Shown one piece after another: positions 15,754-17,249 of a DNA stretch of 17,249 nucleotides. Position numbers and translations under genes: made by a program. The stretch is from Candidatus Competibacteraceae bacterium. GTDB lineage: Bacteria > Pseudomonadota > Gammaproteobacteria > Competibacterales > Competibacteraceae. Where the stretch lies: positions 1-17,249 of the forward strand of contig JAAUQA010000011.1 in the NCBI GenBank assembly GCA_012032855.1. The letters run 5' to 3'. The notes beneath the pieces are model-generated. The model saw nothing but the letters and a program-made list of their open reading frames with translations. It did no database searches and had not been told where the DNA came from. How positions within the stretch are numbered: position 1 is the stretch's first letter; the number at the start of each line of letters is the position of its first letter.

Positions 15754-16560
15754 TTACCCCGGAATGTGGTTCTCCCGCAGATATGTCGGGCGGAAACCCG
15801 CGCGCAGAATATTCTTGTAGGAATGTTGCGGATCGCCCGGCACCGCCTCACCGGTCATTGTCACTAACAGCCGGCAACCGAGATCGATAGCGTCGCTGAT
15901 CCGCCGGCTCATGACCGCACCTTGGCCACCTCGCTGCCGGTATTCGTGCAACGTCGCGCCCCAATCCAAATAAGCCACATCGTCCTGCACGAAAAGCGCC
16001 CCTGTACCGGTCGGCTTGCCGTTGTCGAAACTCATGTACAACAGCCAGTCATGTCGCTCGACTAGCGACTCAAACAGAGGAATAGCGGCTGTGCTGAAAT
16101 CAAAGCAGTGTGCCGAGATACGAGCGAAATCCTCGGCGTGCTCAGAATCTATGCGTTGCACCCGTAAATCAGTTTGCGCTTGGGGTGGCGCTTGAGTGCC
16201 ACGCAAAAATTTCATCCATCCTCGTCCCTTCTTCAAACCTGCCTCAGTCAACCAAGTCCTTAGCTCGATGGGCTTTGCTTTAGGGTGGAGATGCAGATAA
16301 TAGTCGCTTATTCCTGCCGCTTGGTAACGGGCTAAAACGGCTTGGATGGTGTCCTGTTCGGCGGGTGCTTCAATGCCGAGCCCCACCGTTCGATTGAGTA
16401 GGATGTTGCTCGGCTCTCCGGTGGCGATTGAGACCAACGCAGTTCCAATCGTTTCCAGACGTAAGCCTAATTGTTCACGAACCGATTCGGATGCGGCGGC
16501 GTGTAAATCAATCAGCGCGGCGCGTTCTATCTGTTCGGATACCAGGAAATCCTCGTCCAT
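15754..16560 (-). CDS. GNAT-family N-acetyltransferase
   Basis: A 268-residue protein. The C-terminal half (about residues 130-260) is a GNAT domain: LRVQRIDSEHAEDFARISA, LLYMSFDNGKPTGTGALFVQDDVAYLDWGATLHEYRQRGGQGAVMSRRI. The segment QRGGQGA (209-215) is the acetyl-CoA pyrophosphate-binding motif A. Residues 1-125 form a helical N-terminal domain that may be a second, degenerate GNAT repeat. It would transfer an acetyl group from acetyl-CoA to an amine; the substrate is unknown. The ATG at 16560 is preceded by AGAGGG about 8 bp upstream. It stands alone, convergent with the FmdB-like gene. Confidence 0.85.
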   Translation of the reverse strand: MDEDFLVSEQIERAALIDLHAAASESVREQLGLRLETIGTALVSIATGEPSNILLNRTVGLGIEAPAEQDTIQAVLARYQAAGISDYYLHLHPKAKPIELRTWLTEAGLKKGRGWMKFLRGTQAPPQAQTDLRVQRIDSEHAEDFARISAHCFDFSTAAIPLFESLVERHDWLLYMSFDNGKPTGTGALFVQDDVAYLDWGATLHEYRQRGGQGAVMSRRISDAIDLGCRLLVTMTGEAVPGDPQHSYKNILRAGFRPTYLRENHIPG

Positions 16561-16672
16561 CGGGCAACCCTCTGTGGCTGATGGTTAGGGGATAAAGCGC
16601 ATGAACGAACTGTTTCTGCGAGATGTCGCGCATGGTTTCAATGTGGCCTTAGGGCCATCTAAGCCGAATCAA

Positions 16673-17044
16673 TCAGCCCTCGGTTTCCTGACGAAAGCGA
16701 GTCGCCAAATAAATACCCGTGGCGATTAACCCGATACCGGCCACATGAAAATCATGCAAGCGTTCGCCCAAGAAAAGCATAGACTGGATAGCGCCGAAAG
16801 CGGGCATTAAATGCAAAAATTGCCCGGTCCGATTGGCGCCGAGTTCCGCCACCGCCCGGTTCCAAAAGATAAAGGCCAGGATCGAAGGGAAAATAGCCAC
16901 GTACACGATACTAGCCATAGTTACCGCGTTGATCGCCACACGAGCGCCGTTAGCGAGTTCCCACAGATACAACGGTGCCAATAAAGGTACGCCGATGGCG
17001 ATGGTCGCCGCTAGAAACACCAGCGGCGGCAATTCGGGCAGTCC
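16673..17044 (-). CDS. EamA/DMT-family transporter, C-terminal half only
   Basis: From a TGA at 16673 upstream to about 17030, the minus strand encodes [80 protein letters not shown] and [15 protein letters not shown]. These are the last four membrane segments of an EamA (drug/metabolite transporter) permease. A full protein has ten segments and about 300 residues; the first half is absent. Further upstream on this strand the open frame to an ATG at 17158 is antisense to an S46 peptidase fragment and is not transporter sequence. The gene is therefore cut at about 17021-17044, by rearrangement or misassembly. Substrate unknown. Confidence 0.85.
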   Translation of the reverse strand, partial: GLPELPPLVFLAATIAIGVPLLAPLYLWELANGARVAINAVTMASIVYVAIFPSILAFIFWNRAVAELGANRTGQFLHLMPAFGAIQSMLFLGERLHDFHVAGIGLIATGIYLATRFRQETEG

Positions 17045-17237
17045 CGTGGTCAACGGCCGCGGCCAGCTGGTCGGCATCAATTTTGATCGGGTCTGGGAAA
17101 ACGTCGCTGGCGACTTCGGCTTTAATCCGGCCTTGTCGCGCAATATCAGCGTCGACATCCGTTACCTGCTGTGGCTGCTAGCGCAGCAACCCCAGGCCGA
17201 GGCGTTGCGTAACGAGCTCGGAGTTAGCGGCAAGTAG
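17016..17237 (+). CDS. S46-family serine dipeptidyl-peptidase, C-terminal fragment
   Basis: The plus strand from about 17016 to a TAG at 17235 encodes [40 protein letters not shown] and [19 protein letters not shown], ending [16 protein letters not shown] with the nucleophile Ser, then GINFDR and [10 protein letters not shown], are the hallmark C-terminal motifs of the DPP7/DPP11 (S46) peptidases, which remove dipeptides in the periplasm. Full-length members have about 700 residues, so only about the last 73 are present. The in-frame sequence 5' of 17016 is antisense to the DMT transporter, so the rest of the peptidase is missing from this window. As it stands it cannot be expressed as a peptidase. 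Confidence 0.85.
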   Translation, partial: NTSGGNSGSPVVNGRGQLVGINFDRVWENVAGDFGFNPALSRNISVDIRYLLWLLAQQPQAEALRNELGVSGK

Positions 17238-17249
17238 CCTAGTCCAGAC

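Noticed and set aside
16644..16657. Hairpin TGGCC-TTAG-GGCCA between GNAT and DMT genes as a terminator
   Set aside because: Five-base stem without a T-run; likely chance.
16833..17015. Plus-strand frame leading into the S46 fragment as an extended N-terminus
   Set aside because: It is the antisense of the EamA transporter and carries no peptidase sequence; only the part from about 17016 is S46.

Overview
The window looks like a 17 kb piece of a gammaproteobacterial chromosome. The evidence is a HisPJQM-type amino-acid ABC transporter, an RluE pseudouridine synthase, a YcbL-type metallo-beta-lactamase and a YceI/cytochrome b561 pair. I cannot place it more narrowly. Most of it is ordinary housekeeping and transport DNA. 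I found no phage, insertion sequence, CRISPR array, tRNA or rRNA.

Layout, left to right. (1) 1-1106 (-) is the N-terminal part of a secreted or surface protein: signal peptide, fibronectin-III-like domain, PKD domain, then tandem 55-residue repeats running off the window. (2) 1107-1348 is a divergent regulatory region with a plausible promoter and two dyads. It precedes a peroxiredoxin-like gene (1349-1876, +). (3) 1933-6299 (-) is an RND efflux pair, adaptor then pump, with no outer-membrane channel gene next to it. (4) 6359-7216 (-) is a bacterial transglutaminase-like protein. (5) 7302-8476 (-) is a cytochrome b561 followed by a periplasmic YceI protein. (6) 8599-9497 (+) is an alpha/beta hydrolase. 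(7) 9486-12558 (-) is a complete basic amino-acid ABC importer in the order ATPase, binding protein, permease Q, permease M. (8) 12666-13549 (-) is rluE, preceded by a possible 56-residue small protein. (9) 13550-13999 is an AT-rich stretch without a convincing gene, leading into a TetR-family regulator (14000-14631, +). (10) 14778-15746 (+) is ycbL and a small FmdB-like zinc-ribbon protein. (11) 15754-16560 (-) is a GNAT acetyltransferase. (12) 16673-17237 is an abnormal junction: the C-terminal half of an EamA/DMT transporter (-) runs head-on into the C-terminal end of an S46-family serine peptidase (+).

The most unusual property of the window is not a new system but its state. At least seven genes (RND pump, its adaptor, hydrolase, HisQ-like permease, TetR, YcbL, FmdB-like) are each interrupted by one or two single-base indels. 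Family-like protein sequence continues in another frame directly after each break. A compensated pair of indels sits in the third repeat of the surface protein. The indels go both ways (+1 and -1), often in short homopolymers. Together with the chimeric right end this points to an unpolished or low-coverage assembly more than to real pseudogenes. Genes are therefore annotated here as whole loci with the break position given.

I did not find convincing evidence of an undescribed biological system. The best leads for real biology are the palindromes upstream of the peroxiredoxin, TetR and ABC-importer genes, the 56-residue ORF before rluE, and the altered proton-relay residues of the RND pump.
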